Source: Pyxicephalus adspersus
Lineage: Eukaryota; Chordata; Amphibia; Anura; Pyxicephalidae
Length of the DNA stretch: 64,000 nucleotides
Assembly (NCBI RefSeq): GCF_032062135.1
Contig: NC_092862.1
Span: 91,885,752 to 91,949,751 of the forward strand
Direction: 5' to 3'
How positions within the stretch are numbered: the first letter of the stretch is position 1; each line of letters begins with the position of its first letter. The notes below the pieces were generated by a model. The model saw nothing but the letters and a program-made list of their open reading frames with translations. It searched no databases and was not told the origin of the DNA. Both the position numbers and the translations under genes were made by a program. Of the stretch, positions 23,804-34,287 are shown piece after piece.

Positions 23804-24566
23804 NNNNNNNNNNNNNNNNNNNNNNNNNNNNNNNNNNNNNNNNNNNNNNNNNNNNNNNNNNNNNNNNNNNNNNNNNNNNNNNNNNNNNNNNNNNNNNNNN
23901 NNNNNNNNNNNNNNNNNNNNNNNNNNNNNNNNNNNNNNNNNNNNNNNNNNNNNNNNNNNNNNNNNNNNNNNNNNNNNNNNNNNNNNNNNNNNNNNNNNNN
24001 NNNNNNNNNNNNNNNNNNNNNNNNNNNNNNNNNNNNNNNNNNNNNNNNNNNNNNNNNNNNNNNNNNNNNNNNNNNNNNNNNNNNNNNNNNNNNNNNNNNN
24101 NNNNNNNNNNNNNNNNNNNNNNNNNNNNNNNNNNNNNNNNNNNNNNNNNNNNNNNNNNNNNNNNNNNNNNNNNNNNNNNNNNNNNNNNNNNNNNNNNNNN
24201 NNNNNNNNNNNNNNNNNNNNNNNNNNNNNNNNNNNNNNNNNNNNNNNNNNNNNNNNNNNNNNNNNNNNNNNNNNNNNNNNNNNNNNNNNNNNNNNNNNNN
24301 NNNNNNNNNNNNNNNNNNNNNNNNNNNNNNNNNNNNNNNNNNNNNNNNNNNNNNNNNNNNNNNNNNNNNNNNNNNNNNNNNNNNNNNNNNNNNNNNNNNN
24401 NNNNNNNNNNNNNNNNNNNNNNNNNNNNNNNNNNNNNNNNNNNNNNNNNNNNNNNNNNNNNNNNNNNNNNNNNNNNNNNNNNNNNNNNNNNNNNNNNNNN
24501 NNNNNNNNNNNNNNNNNNNNNNNNNNNNNNNNNNNNNNNNNNNNNNNNNNNNNNNNNNNNNNNNNN
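23804..24566. other. Assembly gap (763 N)
   Basis: Unsequenced stretch just after the transposase and directly against the first rDNA-derived repeat at 24567. Translations across it are meaningless. Its position suggests that the repeat array defeated assembly. Confidence 0.99.
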
Positions 24567-24671
24567 GCCAGTTATCCCTGTGGTAAATTTTCTGACACCT
24601 CCTGCTCCTAACCCAAAAGTTGCTAGGATCAAGAGGCCCCACTTTCCTGGTCTGTATTCATACTGAAAATC
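24567..24671 (-). repeat. 28S rDNA-derived repeat unit, copy 1
   Basis: Begins GCCAGTTATCCCTGTGGTAA and continues with TTTTCTGACACCTCCTGCT, AACCCAAAAG, GAGGCCCC, GGTCTGTATTC and TACTGAAAATC. This order is that of the complement of eukaryotic 28S rRNA domain V. It breaks off after AAAATC, where the 51-bp minisatellite begins. Confidence 0.88.
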
Positions 24672-25057
24672 CTGATGCTACCGCCACCTCCAGACTCTGT
24701 CATTGTGCCACTTTGTAGCCTCGTGATGCTGCGGCCACCTCCAGACTCTGTCAACTTGTCACTCTGTAGCCTCTTGATGCTGCCGCCTCCTCCAGACTCT
24801 GCCATTGTGCCACTCTGTAGCCTCATGACGCTGCCGCCACCTCCAGACTCTGTCATTGTGCCACTCTGTAGCCTCCTGATGCTGCCGCCACCTCCAGACT
24901 CCGCCATTGTGCCACTCTGTAGCCTTCTGATGCTGCTGCCACCTCCAGACTCTGTCATTATGCCACTCTGTAGCCTCCTGATGCTGCCGCCATTGTGCCA
25001 CTCTGTAGCCTCCTGATGCTGCTGCCACCTCCAGACTCTGTCATTGTGCCACTCTGT
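24672..25057. repeat. 51-bp minisatellite, block 1
   Basis: Seven to eight copies of a unit such as CCTCCTGATGCTGCCGCCAC followed by CTCCAGACTCTGTCATTGTG and CCACTCTGTAG. Unit length is 51 bp, or 17 codons, so every copy stays in frame and both strands look open (LMLPPPPDSVIVPLCSL on the plus strand). The regular frames are a consequence of unit length, not evidence of a protein. Confidence 0.95.
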
Positions 25058-25152
25058 CCTGTGGTAAATTTTCTGACACCTCCTGCTCCTAACCCAAAAG
25101 TTGCAAGGATCAAGAGGCCCCATTTTTACGGTCTGTATTCATACTGAAAATC
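25058..25152 (-). repeat. 28S rDNA-derived repeat unit, copy 2 (shortened)
   Basis: Starts at CCTGTGGTAAATTTTCTGAC and ends at TACTGAAAATC. It lacks the leading GCCAGTTAT of the other copies and joins the preceding 51-bp unit at ACTCTGT. Confidence 0.88.
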
Positions 25153-25401
25153 CTGATGCTGCCGCCACCTCCAGGCTCTGTCATTGTGCCACTCTGTAGC
25201 CTCCTGATGCTGCCACCACCTCCAGACTCTGTCATTGTGCCACTCTGTAGCCTCCTGATGCTGCCGCCACCTCCAGACTCCGCCATTGTGCACTCTGTAG
25301 CCTCCTGATGCTGCTGCAACCTCCAGACTTTGTCATTGTACCACTCTGTAGCCTTCTGATTCTGCCGCCACCTCCAGACTTTGCCATTGTTCCACTCTGT
25401 A
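25153..25401. repeat. 51-bp minisatellite, block 2
   Basis: About five units of the same 51-bp repeat. One unit is short by a base (GTGCACTCTG near 25290), which breaks the reading frame here. Confidence 0.93.
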
Positions 25402-25506
25402 GCCAGTTATCCCTGTGGTAAATTTTCTGACACCTCCTGCTCCTAACCCAAAAGTGGCAAGGATCAAGAGTCCCCATTTTTACGGTCTGTATTCATACTG
25501 AAAATC
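25402..25506 (-). repeat. 28S rDNA-derived repeat unit, copy 3
   Basis: Full 105-bp unit from GCCAGTTATCCCTGTGG to ACTGAAAATC, again followed by CTRATGCT of the 51-bp repeat. Together with copies 1 and 2 it shows that rDNA segment and minisatellite were amplified as one higher-order unit. Confidence 0.88.
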
Positions 25507-25706
25507 CTAATGCTACCGCCACCTCCAGACTCTGTCATTGTGCCACTTTTGTAGCCTCGTGATGCTGCCGCCACCTCCAGACTCTGTCACCTTGCCACTC
25601 TGTAGCCTCTTGATGCTGCCGCCACCTCCAGACTCTGCAATTGTGCCACTCTGTAGCCTCCTGATGCTGCCGCCACCTCCAGACTCTGTCATTGTACCAC
25701 TCTGTG
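25507..25706. repeat. 51-bp minisatellite, block 3
   Basis: About four units, ending TACCACTCTGTG directly before the long rDNA piece. Confidence 0.93.
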
Positions 25707-26090
25707 GCCAGTTATCCCTGTGGCAAATTTTCTGACACCTCCTGCTCCTAACCCAAAAGTTGCAGGGATCAAGAGGCCCCATTTTTACTGTCTGTATTCA
25801 TACTGAAAATCAAGCGAGCTTTTGCCCTTCTGCTCCAGGGGAGGATTCTGTCCTCCCTGAGCTTGCCTTAGGACACCTGCTTTACCATTTACCAGGTGTA
25901 CCGTCCCAGTCAAACTCCCCACCTGTCACTGTCCTCGTGGCGGGTCGCACCCGGCGCACGCCGGGCGCTTGGAGCCAGGAGCGAGAGCCCCTTGGAGTCA
26001 AGTCCCCACCTAATGCCACACATCAGATGCCAAGTGCTCCTTCTTTCACCCACCTGTGTCAGCGGGTACTGGTATTGCCACCCACCGCCC
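25707..26090 (-). rRNA. 28S rRNA fragment captured inside a hAT transposon, antisense to transposase
   Basis: This fourth rDNA copy does not stop at AAAATC but continues through about 280 bp more of the 28S complement: AAGCGAGCTTTTGCCCTTCT, TCTGTCCTCCCTGAGCT, TTAGGACACCTGC, CAGGTGTACCGTCCCAGTCA, AACTCCCCACCTG, GCCGGGCGCTTGGAGCCAG and GCGAGAGCCCCTTGGAG. The order and spacing match the minus strand of vertebrate 28S rRNA near the peptidyl-transferase domain (established knowledge of that sequence). Small changes are present, for example six bases missing in the AAAATC-AAGCGAGC region and several C-to-T type substitutions, so it is a pseudogene. The right boundary is soft: similarity fades after about 26010 and may continue to GGTATT near 26075. 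The rRNA sense strand is the minus strand of the window; the transposase is on the plus strand. Confidence 0.9.
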
Positions 26091-26099
26091 CATTCTGTC

Positions 26100-26640
26100 A
26101 CCGGGTCACCTTGTGGTCTCGTGATGCTGCTCCTGCCATCTCCACACTATGTCACTTTGCCACTCTGTGGTCTCCTGATGCTGCTGCTGCTGCTGCCATC
26201 TCCACACTATGTCACCTTGCTACTCTGGGGTATCCTCCTGATGCTGCTGCTGCTGCCATCTCCACACCATGTCACCTTGCCACTCTGTGGTCTCCTGATG
26301 TTGCTGCTGCCATCTCCACACTATATCACCTTGCCACTCTGTGGTATCCCCCTGATGCTGCCGCCACCTCCAGACTCTGTCATTGTGCCTTTCTGTAGCC
26401 TCCTGATGCTGCCACCACCTCCAGACTCTGTCATTGTGCCACTCTGTGGCTTCCTCGAGCTGCTGCCACCTCCACACTCGGTCATTGTGCCACTCTGTGG
26501 CCTCCGACTGATGCTGCTGCTGCCGCCACCTCCAGACTCTGTCATTGTGCCACTCTGTAGCCTCCTAATGCTGTTGCCAACTCCACAGTCTGTCATTGTG
26601 CCACTCACAATGACTGATGCTGCTGCTGCCGCCACCTCAG
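26100..26640. repeat. Diverged GCTGCTGCC-rich minisatellite
   Basis: Units such as CTCCTGATGCTGCTGCTGCC then ATCTCCACACTATGTCACCT and TGCCACTCTGTGG, related to the 51-bp repeat but longer and with variable numbers of GCT triplets. The plus-strand open frame 25896-26705 (269 codons) runs through rDNA and these repeats and is not a credible gene. Confidence 0.9.
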
Positions 26641-26941
26641 TCACTCTCTCCACTCTGTCAGGGGGGCTCTACTTGTATAAACGGTTAATAGAACAGGTTC
26701 TGTAGACATCTATGTGGAATCAGCTAAAGAGGGTGTAAAAGGAGTCCTCTTCTTTTTGACGCTAACATGGACCTGTAAGGCTGAGTTCACAGTGTTCTAC
26801 ACCACTATCAAGGCTCTCTGCAGCCCGGAAATAGCTGTTTTTAACGCGATTCGTCGCAAATAAATTCGGATCAAAGCAAATCTTTTTGGAAAATTTGGCG
26901 AACCGGCCAAATAAAATTTTCGAGAAATTCGCTCATTTCTA

Positions 26942-26949
26942 ATTTCTGC
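26942..26949. repeat. 8-bp target-site duplication, right copy (ATTTCTGC)
   Basis: Exact match to 19781-19788, directly after the right terminal repeat. Confidence 0.92.
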
Positions 26950-29487
26950 ATTCCAACTGTACCTGTAGCATTCTGTATATTTAGGCCCACCAATTCCTTG
27001 TCACAAGTTGAGTTTTAAAGGTTCAAATAATAAAGATAAAGTTGTGTGCAAAGCAATTTGAAAAAAGTTCAGGTCTTCATATTTGGAATACTTTAGCACT
27101 TTATCATAGATTAAAAAGTTTGTATACCCTACAAGGAAGTCTTTGCTTTCCTGCTCCTGGGGGCACAGAAGCAGTTTGCTATGTGCCTGGGAACAGTCAA
27201 CCACGGTTTCTCATAGCGAATATGAAAGTAGCCTAAATTATGACATGCAATCACATAAACTCTGCTTGTTTTTCATGGCCAGGAAAGCTTTCTTTTAAAA
27301 AATGTGTTACATCCTCAAGTTTTTGTTGCTGTGTCCCAGTTTAGGAAATTCATACTTTCTGTTTTTTTCAATGACCATTGTGACCAAAAGAAAATCTGCT
27401 AATGGTAATTCCTCCTTTTATTCACTCTCACTTCCTGTTCTGTAGAAATGATAGAAAGTAATAGAAAATCTCTCCAATAAGATTCAGAGTACACTCTGTA
27501 AATAGATTTGTACTATAGTAAGGGGAAATACATATAATACTTAATATTTTTTTTTATAATATATATAAAGGAGAGTTACTACTCTATATTACACAAAAAT
27601 CACACTTTTATTTCTGTTAAATTACCGTTGAGAAACAGTTGTCAGTATGCTTTATATTGTTGATCTTTATTGGTTTTAAAGAGTTTTTCCACAGTTCTTT
27701 CATGAGATTGTGGTGGCTTGATTGTGCTAAGGGTGTTGATCTGAAAAACCTTCACTTAAAAGTTTTGTGCTAGGGAAGTATTTTTGAAGTTGGGTCTATT
27801 TTTAAAGCAGTGAATCTGACATTTCCTGAAACATTCCCTGGTGGCGAATCAATTTCAGCCAGTGAATGACAAGTATACTGCCCATAAAATGGCAATCCAT
27901 TGGAAAATTACTAAAAGTTCTACAAACAATTTTACTTAGGTTAGGTAAAAAAAAAGAAAATCACTCCCCAGTAAGACAAACTGAGCAGATGATACCATGT
28001 AACAGTGTAACAGTGAATTGATTGTGTGTGGTTATTTAAAGCATTGTGCAAATTTTAAAGGGTAAACTTTTATATAATATTGTAATGTTTTTAAATACAT
28101 TTTCCTTCACTTAGTTTTTATGGTGTATATTTAGTTCACTTATGCAGCAGCTTCTTTGTTTCACAAGATTTAATGTAGAAGCGTTGAAGTTATAAAGAAA
28201 AAAATCTGTTACATCTGTAACTGCAGCAGTTGGGCAGCAGACACAATATCATTAACAGTACCTCATCGCCAATTTAAATACAGCAAGTTACACTACTCTG
28301 CCAAATTTTAAGACATTGCGGGCTTTCATAGCTTCTATAGAGAAATAAGTCTTTACTTTTGTAGCCCCTTGTTAATATCAGAATGGTCTACTAGGCTGTT
28401 TCACAGTCTACCTGTAGGGCCCTGGTCAGCACCAATATTTCCCAGACACCAGTCCTCCAATCTACACTGCAGTCTTCGCCTTTATTATGCCCCACTTTTA
28501 CAGGCTAAGTCAGTAGCAGTAAATCCACTAAGAAACTCTCCAACACAGATTATCCCAGCTAAACGCTACAACAGGCACTGGTGACTGGTAGCAGAGAGAT
28601 TGTAGCCTCTAAAATCACCTTCAGCTGTGCACAGCTTCACAGAGTGGTGCTGGGGATGCAATAAAATACATCAGGTTGCATGTCTAAAGGGATGCAGGGG
28701 CGGCTGCTGTCTTAGTTCTCTTGGCTGCTGCAAATGACATTTATGGGCAGAAAAAACTGTGTCTTATACTACAACGGCGCACAGCACAGAATCGCCAGAT
28801 AGATAAACATCTCCTAACACTACAAAAGCAATTGTATTTATCTGGAGTGATGTGGTAAAAGGCTAATAGATGTCACTCCCCAGGATCTGAGTGAAAGAAC
28901 CCAGACTGGAAGACTATGAGTGATATAGAAGGAGGGTTCCAGGAAGTATTGTCAGAATTAAAGCACATAGCCACCTATACAGTAAGGGCTGCTGTAGGCG
29001 GACTTAATTGGATCTCCCAGAGCAGAGGAAGAAACTAACAAGCAAGTGTGCCATATTCTTCCATATTCTTATATGCCTATGTTGACAACTGTGTAGAATA
29101 CTTACGTCTCTTAGAAAATTGGTGCTTGGTGTCTGACCAAATTTTTAATCTGGAGTCCCCAATCTGTTAAAAACAAAAAGACCCATCTTTGAACAATATA
29201 ATGTTTGGATGGGCAGTGTGTAGTCAGGGGGAGTAAGCCTTTACATAAATAGAAGTGTAGGGAGATAATGATTACTCTTGCCTTTTTTTATCTAAGTTTT
29301 TTTTTGATCTACTGTATAATGCAGAATGCTTTGCGGTTATTAGCATTCGATGACAAGGTCATTTAGAGGTGGGACCTGGCTGGGGCAAGGATTGCTGGGT
29401 GGCCCTGGAAGAGGAAAGAGGACATTGACATGGATGCATGAGGTCCAAGTGGAGGAAAGGAAATTAGACTAAAACAAGAAAATTCAT
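26950..29487. other. Unassigned DNA
   Basis: Mostly AT-rich with no recognised gene. A more GC-rich segment at about 28370-28980 may be an old repeat; it has no clear ends or protein motif. Confidence 0.45.
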
Positions 29488-30576
29488 ACAGGAATTATAT
29501 AAATAGTATAGAGTTTGGGATTAAAAGTACCATTTCTGTGGTTGTAGGTGACACCAAACTATGTAATGAAATTAAGTCCATACATGATGTCTATAATCTA
29601 CAAGCAGACTTGGATGTACTGTTTGATTGGGCAGCCAAGTAGCAAATTACATTTAATATAGATACATGTAAAGATATGCTCTTGGGAGCTAACAACATGC
29701 ATGCTTCATACTGTCTAGGGGGAATACACTTGGAAGAGTCAGAAATGGAAAAGGATCTGGGGGTTCTGGTAGATTATAGACTAATTAACAGCATGCAATG
29801 CAAAGCTGCAATATCTAAAGCTAGCAAAGTACTTTCATGTATTAAAAGAGGAATAGACTGCAGAGATGGAGACATAATCCTGCTCCTGTACAAAGCATCT
29901 GGAATATGCAGTCCAGTTTTGGGCACCAGTTCACAAAAAGGACATTGTGGAATTGGAGAGAGTGCAGAGAAGGTTAACTAAATAATAAAAGGAATGGATG
30001 AGCTCAGCTATGAGGAGAGATTAGCTGAACTGAATCTATTCTCCCTTGAGAAGAGACATTTAAGAGTGGATATGATAACCCTGTGTAAATATATCAATGG
30101 TCCATATAGAGAACTCTCTTCCCAATTTTTCACTGTAAGATCATTACAAAGAACAAGAGGACACTCTTTGCGTCTGGAGGAAAAGAAGTTTAAGCTCCGG
30201 ATAAGGAAGGGATTCCTCACTGTAAGGTCTGTGAAAATGTGGAATCGGCTCCTTCAGGAAGTAGTTTCAGCCTCTATTGAAGGTTGCTTTAAGTAAAAGC
30301 TGGATGTTTTTCTAGAAGCACAGAATATATCTGGGTAATAAGGCTTTAAAGTAAAGAAAACAGTGACTGTTGATCCAGGGAACATTTGATTGCCTCATAG
30401 AATCAGGAAGGATTTTTTTTCACCTGTTGAAGCAAATTGTACCAGGGGTTTATTTGCCTTCCTCTGGATCAAGTATGCCCATGTAGTTTTATATCTGGGA
30501 TATGTTTATTTCCCTAGTGGTTGAACTTTATGGAGTTATGTCTTTTTTCAACCTAACCTACTATGTAACTATGTAA
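29488..30576 (+). pseudogene. CR1-type LINE fragment, RT C-terminal half and 3' tail
   Basis: The segment enters the reverse transcriptase just before the catalytic YADD/FADD position: the reading INSIEFGIKSTIS is followed by VVVGDTKL where the family has FADDTKL, so the first of the two aspartates is replaced by glycine. It continues through EKDLGVLVDYRL, KASKVLSCIKRGI, ELSYEERLAELNLFSLEKRH, RTRGHSLRLEEKKF and VKMWNRLLQEVVSASIEGCFK, the standard order of CR1 thumb and C-terminal blocks. Frames at 29676-29981 and 29994-30296 hold most of this, separated by a stop. The 3' tail ends in CTATGTAACTATGTAA near 30576. It is 5'-truncated and inactive, the same family as the minus-strand copy at 16548-17300. 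Confidence 0.92.
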
Positions 30577-32158
30577 ATTAGAAGTGAATATAGAATCCCT
30601 TTACTGAGACATGATCCATAGACTGCTCCTGTTGAAAGTATTTGTTATCGTTGATGACTCACTGGATGTTATCCATTTCTATTTTTAATATATGGACTTT
30701 CAAACACAATACTGAGTGGGTTGTTGTCTATTGCACTGACATATTTCTCAATTCGGACTACAATTGGTTATTCACAAGACCCAATTAAGGAGAGGCACTG
30801 GCACCTATTAGAAATTACACCCTGATCCCACAGATTTAGTAAGAGCCTAGCTCCTTATTACCATATATGTGTTGTCTCCACTTACTAGAAGTCTGCGTAC
30901 AATGTATAAAAAAGGCTACAGAAGTATAAAATGTCCCTGTATCAGTTGATGTAATGAACGCCACTCCCGCATTTGTGATTAGTGGGATTAAAGAATGTCC
31001 TCTAGGATAACACTACATTATCAATCTAAAAAATAATGAAATCTATTGCTTCTTGGCATACAGTCAAGTACAGTCAGATTTGCATGCATTTTACGTGAAT
31101 TATTTATGAGGGTATACATTTTTTAAAGCGTCACTTTACAGTACCAATCTTAGACAAACCTAATAAAATGCATTGTATTAAAAGTTAGTTTATTTTCTAA
31201 TGATAGAGACTTGGCAGCTTAGCTGTAATTAAAAAATTAGCACAAACAATTGTTTAAAAAAAGACCATTTTTAATCAAGATGTAAAGTATTTACATTGTG
31301 TACAGACATACGTAGAACAACCATTCTCATACAGTGTATTGTACTCTGATCAGTAATTTTGCACCTAGATGCAAATATGTATGTTCCATAGAAAAATGTA
31401 CAAAAACAGAAAGCTTGCACTAAGGAAGATAAATGTAATGGTTACAGCAATTCTCCAAATGATTAAAGAAATTTGCATCCAAGCACCAATAAGATAACAA
31501 TCAGCAGAAGTGTAATTATGAATTAAAGGAGTGTCAAAAGCCTCATGTCGTGATATAGTCAGACCCAACATATAACCTCCACATATGGTAATATTAAAGA
31601 GAAGTTTACAAATCTGTGAGAAATTACCACATGCAAAATTTATTCCTGCAGGTATTACCAATTATGTTTAATACCTGATATATTCATACCTGGGAACCCT
31701 CCGGCATTTATGGCTTTGGCTTTTCAACCGAGTTGCCGGTCTTCCATCTTCCTCTAACTGGTTACTGGTAAACGCCACAGTTACTGGTGAATGTCATCAT
31801 CACTGTTGTCACTGTCACTTGTGAATTAGCCTGTTTCTGTATTTACTGCCATATGTTAGTGTCAATCTTATATTGATATCTGCTTGTCTCTCTTAATATC
31901 AGAAGGTCCTTGAGGTATGACTCTGGTTTGCAAAATCTGCCAAATGCTGGCATTATCTGCCTATGATTATCTGCCCACCTCAATTTGGCCACACCTCAAA
32001 TTGTGCCATAATGTGCACACATTCTAATGCAAATTCCCCTTCCAGAAATGATCTCCGATTTAATGCTTTTAAAAAGTTCCCAGATATGGGTATATGCAGC
32101 ATGTACTAGGTATAAAAATAACAATAGATGTTGTTCAATTATTTTAGACCAATCCTAA
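30577..32158. other. Unassigned AT-rich DNA
   Basis: No recognised gene. The minus-strand open frame 31365-31661 (98 codons) has hydrophobic stretches (for example ITFIFLSASFLFLYIFL), but T-rich DNA gives such sequences by chance and no homologue is recognised. Confidence 0.45.
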
Positions 32159-32650
32159 TTACCCTCCTGGGTGGTTTTTTTCTGTCCGGATTGATATATC
32201 TAAAAGTGGTACATTGTTTTTCATGAAAATTTATTTTACAGTATAATTTAATAGTATGAGTATAATAAAGTTTGAAACAAAAAATCATATCAAAATAATA
32301 AATGAAATAAATATATATATATTTTTTTTTAAATTAAAAATAAATAATATATTCATACTATTATATTATAGAAATCCACTGTATTACATTCAAAACAGTT
32401 ATTTTGTATTGAATGCAATACAAAATAATTTGAAATTCCCGCCACTCCCCCAACGCAACGGCCGCATGCACCAACGTCACCGGGAACTCCCGGGTGACTC
32501 ATCAGATGCAGAGGACTTCAGCTGGAGGATGCGAGAGAATGAGGATCGCGAAGAAGGACGCCGGTGGACCAGGTAATGTAGTATTTTTCATTATTTTTCA
32601 TTGTTTTAGCTACCCCGCGTCACACTCGGGGTTACTGCTGGGGAGGGTAA
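32159..32650. mobile_element. piggyBac-like MITE
   Basis: About 490 bp with ends TTACCCTCCTGGGTGG on the left and, reverse-complemented, TTACCCTCCCCAGCAGTAAC on the right. Near the right end the CCCCGCGTCACACTCGGGG hairpin is a recurrent feature of a common frog MITE. Both ends read TTA-CCCTCC, one base short of the TTAACCCTCC expected for a TTAA-targeting piggyBac element, so the target site may be degenerate. It is non-coding; the frame 32256-32576 is not a gene. Confidence 0.65.
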
Positions 32651-34287
32651 GAAGATTTATTGTTGCAACAAAAAAAACGCTTAGCAGTTAAATCACAGAG
32701 ATTCTTACTAAAAGAATCTAGTTGTTATCAAATTGTCATTAAGCAGATTATTCAATACCATATACTCAGAAGTCTATATTAGCATAATAACAAACAATGG
32801 GGTGGATAAAGCATGTGTCTAACATTTTTGGCGCTAAAATGACTGTTCACAATCATGGATTCTTATTCAAGCTGGCTATAACCGCAAGGGTCAGCCTTCA
32901 GGGCCATCAGGGGTTCAGCTTTCAGGGTTATCGGGTTCAGCATTCAGGGTCATCCCTCAGGGTCATCTGTTGAAGGTGGTGCAAACAATCAAACAAAACA
33001 GTAACTATTATTTATATTAGCAGAGTATATTTTCTAATTCATATACAGCCCCCTATATGTTTATCTCAATGTCCATACCCCAAAGAAAACATGAAAAACT
33101 TGTGAAAAGAGACAAAATGATTTAGACTTGAATGACAAATGCAACTTTAAGAAACTACTTCTGTTTGCTGACCATTTAGATCTGCTTAGCTTTTTGCAGG
33201 TACGTACATCATTTGAGAATATAGTCTTTTGGCAATGAACTGCTTGTGCTTGGTTTCTTCAGCATACAAATATTCATGGCAATAGGATACAATTTATTTT
33301 GTATATATGTATATACTGTATATATAAATTAACAATAGCTGGTATTTCTTGTAAACAAGCTTGTAAACAGATGACAATCCTTTTTTATGCATAGGCAGTA
33401 ACTATATAAGGAAGTCAGTCAAGCACTATTTTTGTCTCTTTGCTTTCATATTTTCTTAAAGCTAATGTCACTTATCAATCAAACATAGAAGCACCAAGAA
33501 AAGTTATTTAAATCAGTATTCATCTACAGATTGCCATATTAAACCTATTGCAAGAACATATTCAGTTTGTGTTATTTATAGTTTTAGGCAGCTAGAAGAT
33601 GGGTCTGATTACCATATGCACTAGAAAAAGCCTGCATGCTGCAAGACAAGAATGTCATTCTGTGAATGAATCTAACACCTGCAGTACTGAAAATTGGATG
33701 AATTGTTCTTTTTTTAGACTAAGCTCAAAGCAAAAAGCATTTTTCATTTTTAAATCCTTTTCCTTTTTTAATGTGTAGAACTATACCAATGTATTCTACA
33801 GGGAATATATTTTAATATACATTTTTAAGCTGATACACAGGAAAAATGTATTTACAGTTGCATGCATAGAGCTTTTTTCAAGGTACTATAAAGAGAAAAT
33901 TTTGTCACAATTCTGTACCTGCCAAATTGTTTTTATTACAAATTCTTTATGTTCATTTGAGCAGTAAGAAGGCCTGGAGCTAAGTGAAAAAAGGGAATGA
34001 GCGGAGGAGCACTGGACCACATGACAGAGTGAGCGGGAAAGGCATAGTAAAGCAGTAGTTAAGGTGAAAGAAGGTTTTGCCAAAGGATATGGAGTGGTAG
34101 GTGGGGCTGTCAGAGCGTTTTGGGACCTGGGAGGTGGGCTAGTGGTAAAGAACAGGCGAAGAAAAAAGTCCGTGGCGCTTGATTTTACACTTTTTTGCTA
34201 CCAGTCAGGTGCATCCAGTGTATGGGGGGTTGCTTGGTTAAGATACGATTAGCAGTTCCGGCAACAGAAGGCGATGCGCTATGATAT
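32651..34287. other. Mostly unassigned DNA with a short imperfect repeat
   Basis: At 32888-32968 the phrase TTCAGGGTCATC and variants recur three to four times at about 24-bp spacing. A TATATA stretch lies near 33300. From about 34064 the composition rises in GC, and this may already belong to the retroelement that is clear from 34288. Confidence 0.45.

Larger units (their letters stand above)
19789..26941 (+). mobile_element. Large hAT transposon (7.15 kb) with BED-finger transposase and captured rDNA
   Basis: Terminal inverted repeats are TGGAGATGAGCGAATT on the left and TAGAAATGAGCGAATT on the reverse-complemented right, with an exact 8-bp duplication ATTTCTGC. From left to right it holds a 5' untranslated region with about 74-bp tandem repeats (20165-20490), a transposase pseudogene (20577-23722), an assembly gap (23804-24566), 51-bp minisatellite blocks interleaved with 28S rDNA copies (24567-26090), a diverged minisatellite (about 26100-26640) and a 300-bp 3' end. 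At 7 kb it is longer than most hAT elements; the excess is the repeat and rDNA block. The intact duplication says it moved as one unit, so the rDNA was either already inside or was gained afterwards. Confidence 0.92.

Noticed and set aside
23729..24642. Long open frames on both strands across the gap
   Set aside because: They consist almost wholly of N and have no meaning.
24629..25123. Minus-strand RLQSGTMTESGGGGSI repeat protein
   Set aside because: It is the reverse strand of the 51-bp repeat and is interrupted by rDNA units and an off-length unit; no start context or domain.
25896..26705. 269-codon plus-strand open frame
   Set aside because: It runs through antisense 28S rDNA and the minisatellite; the openness comes from repeat unit length and GC content.
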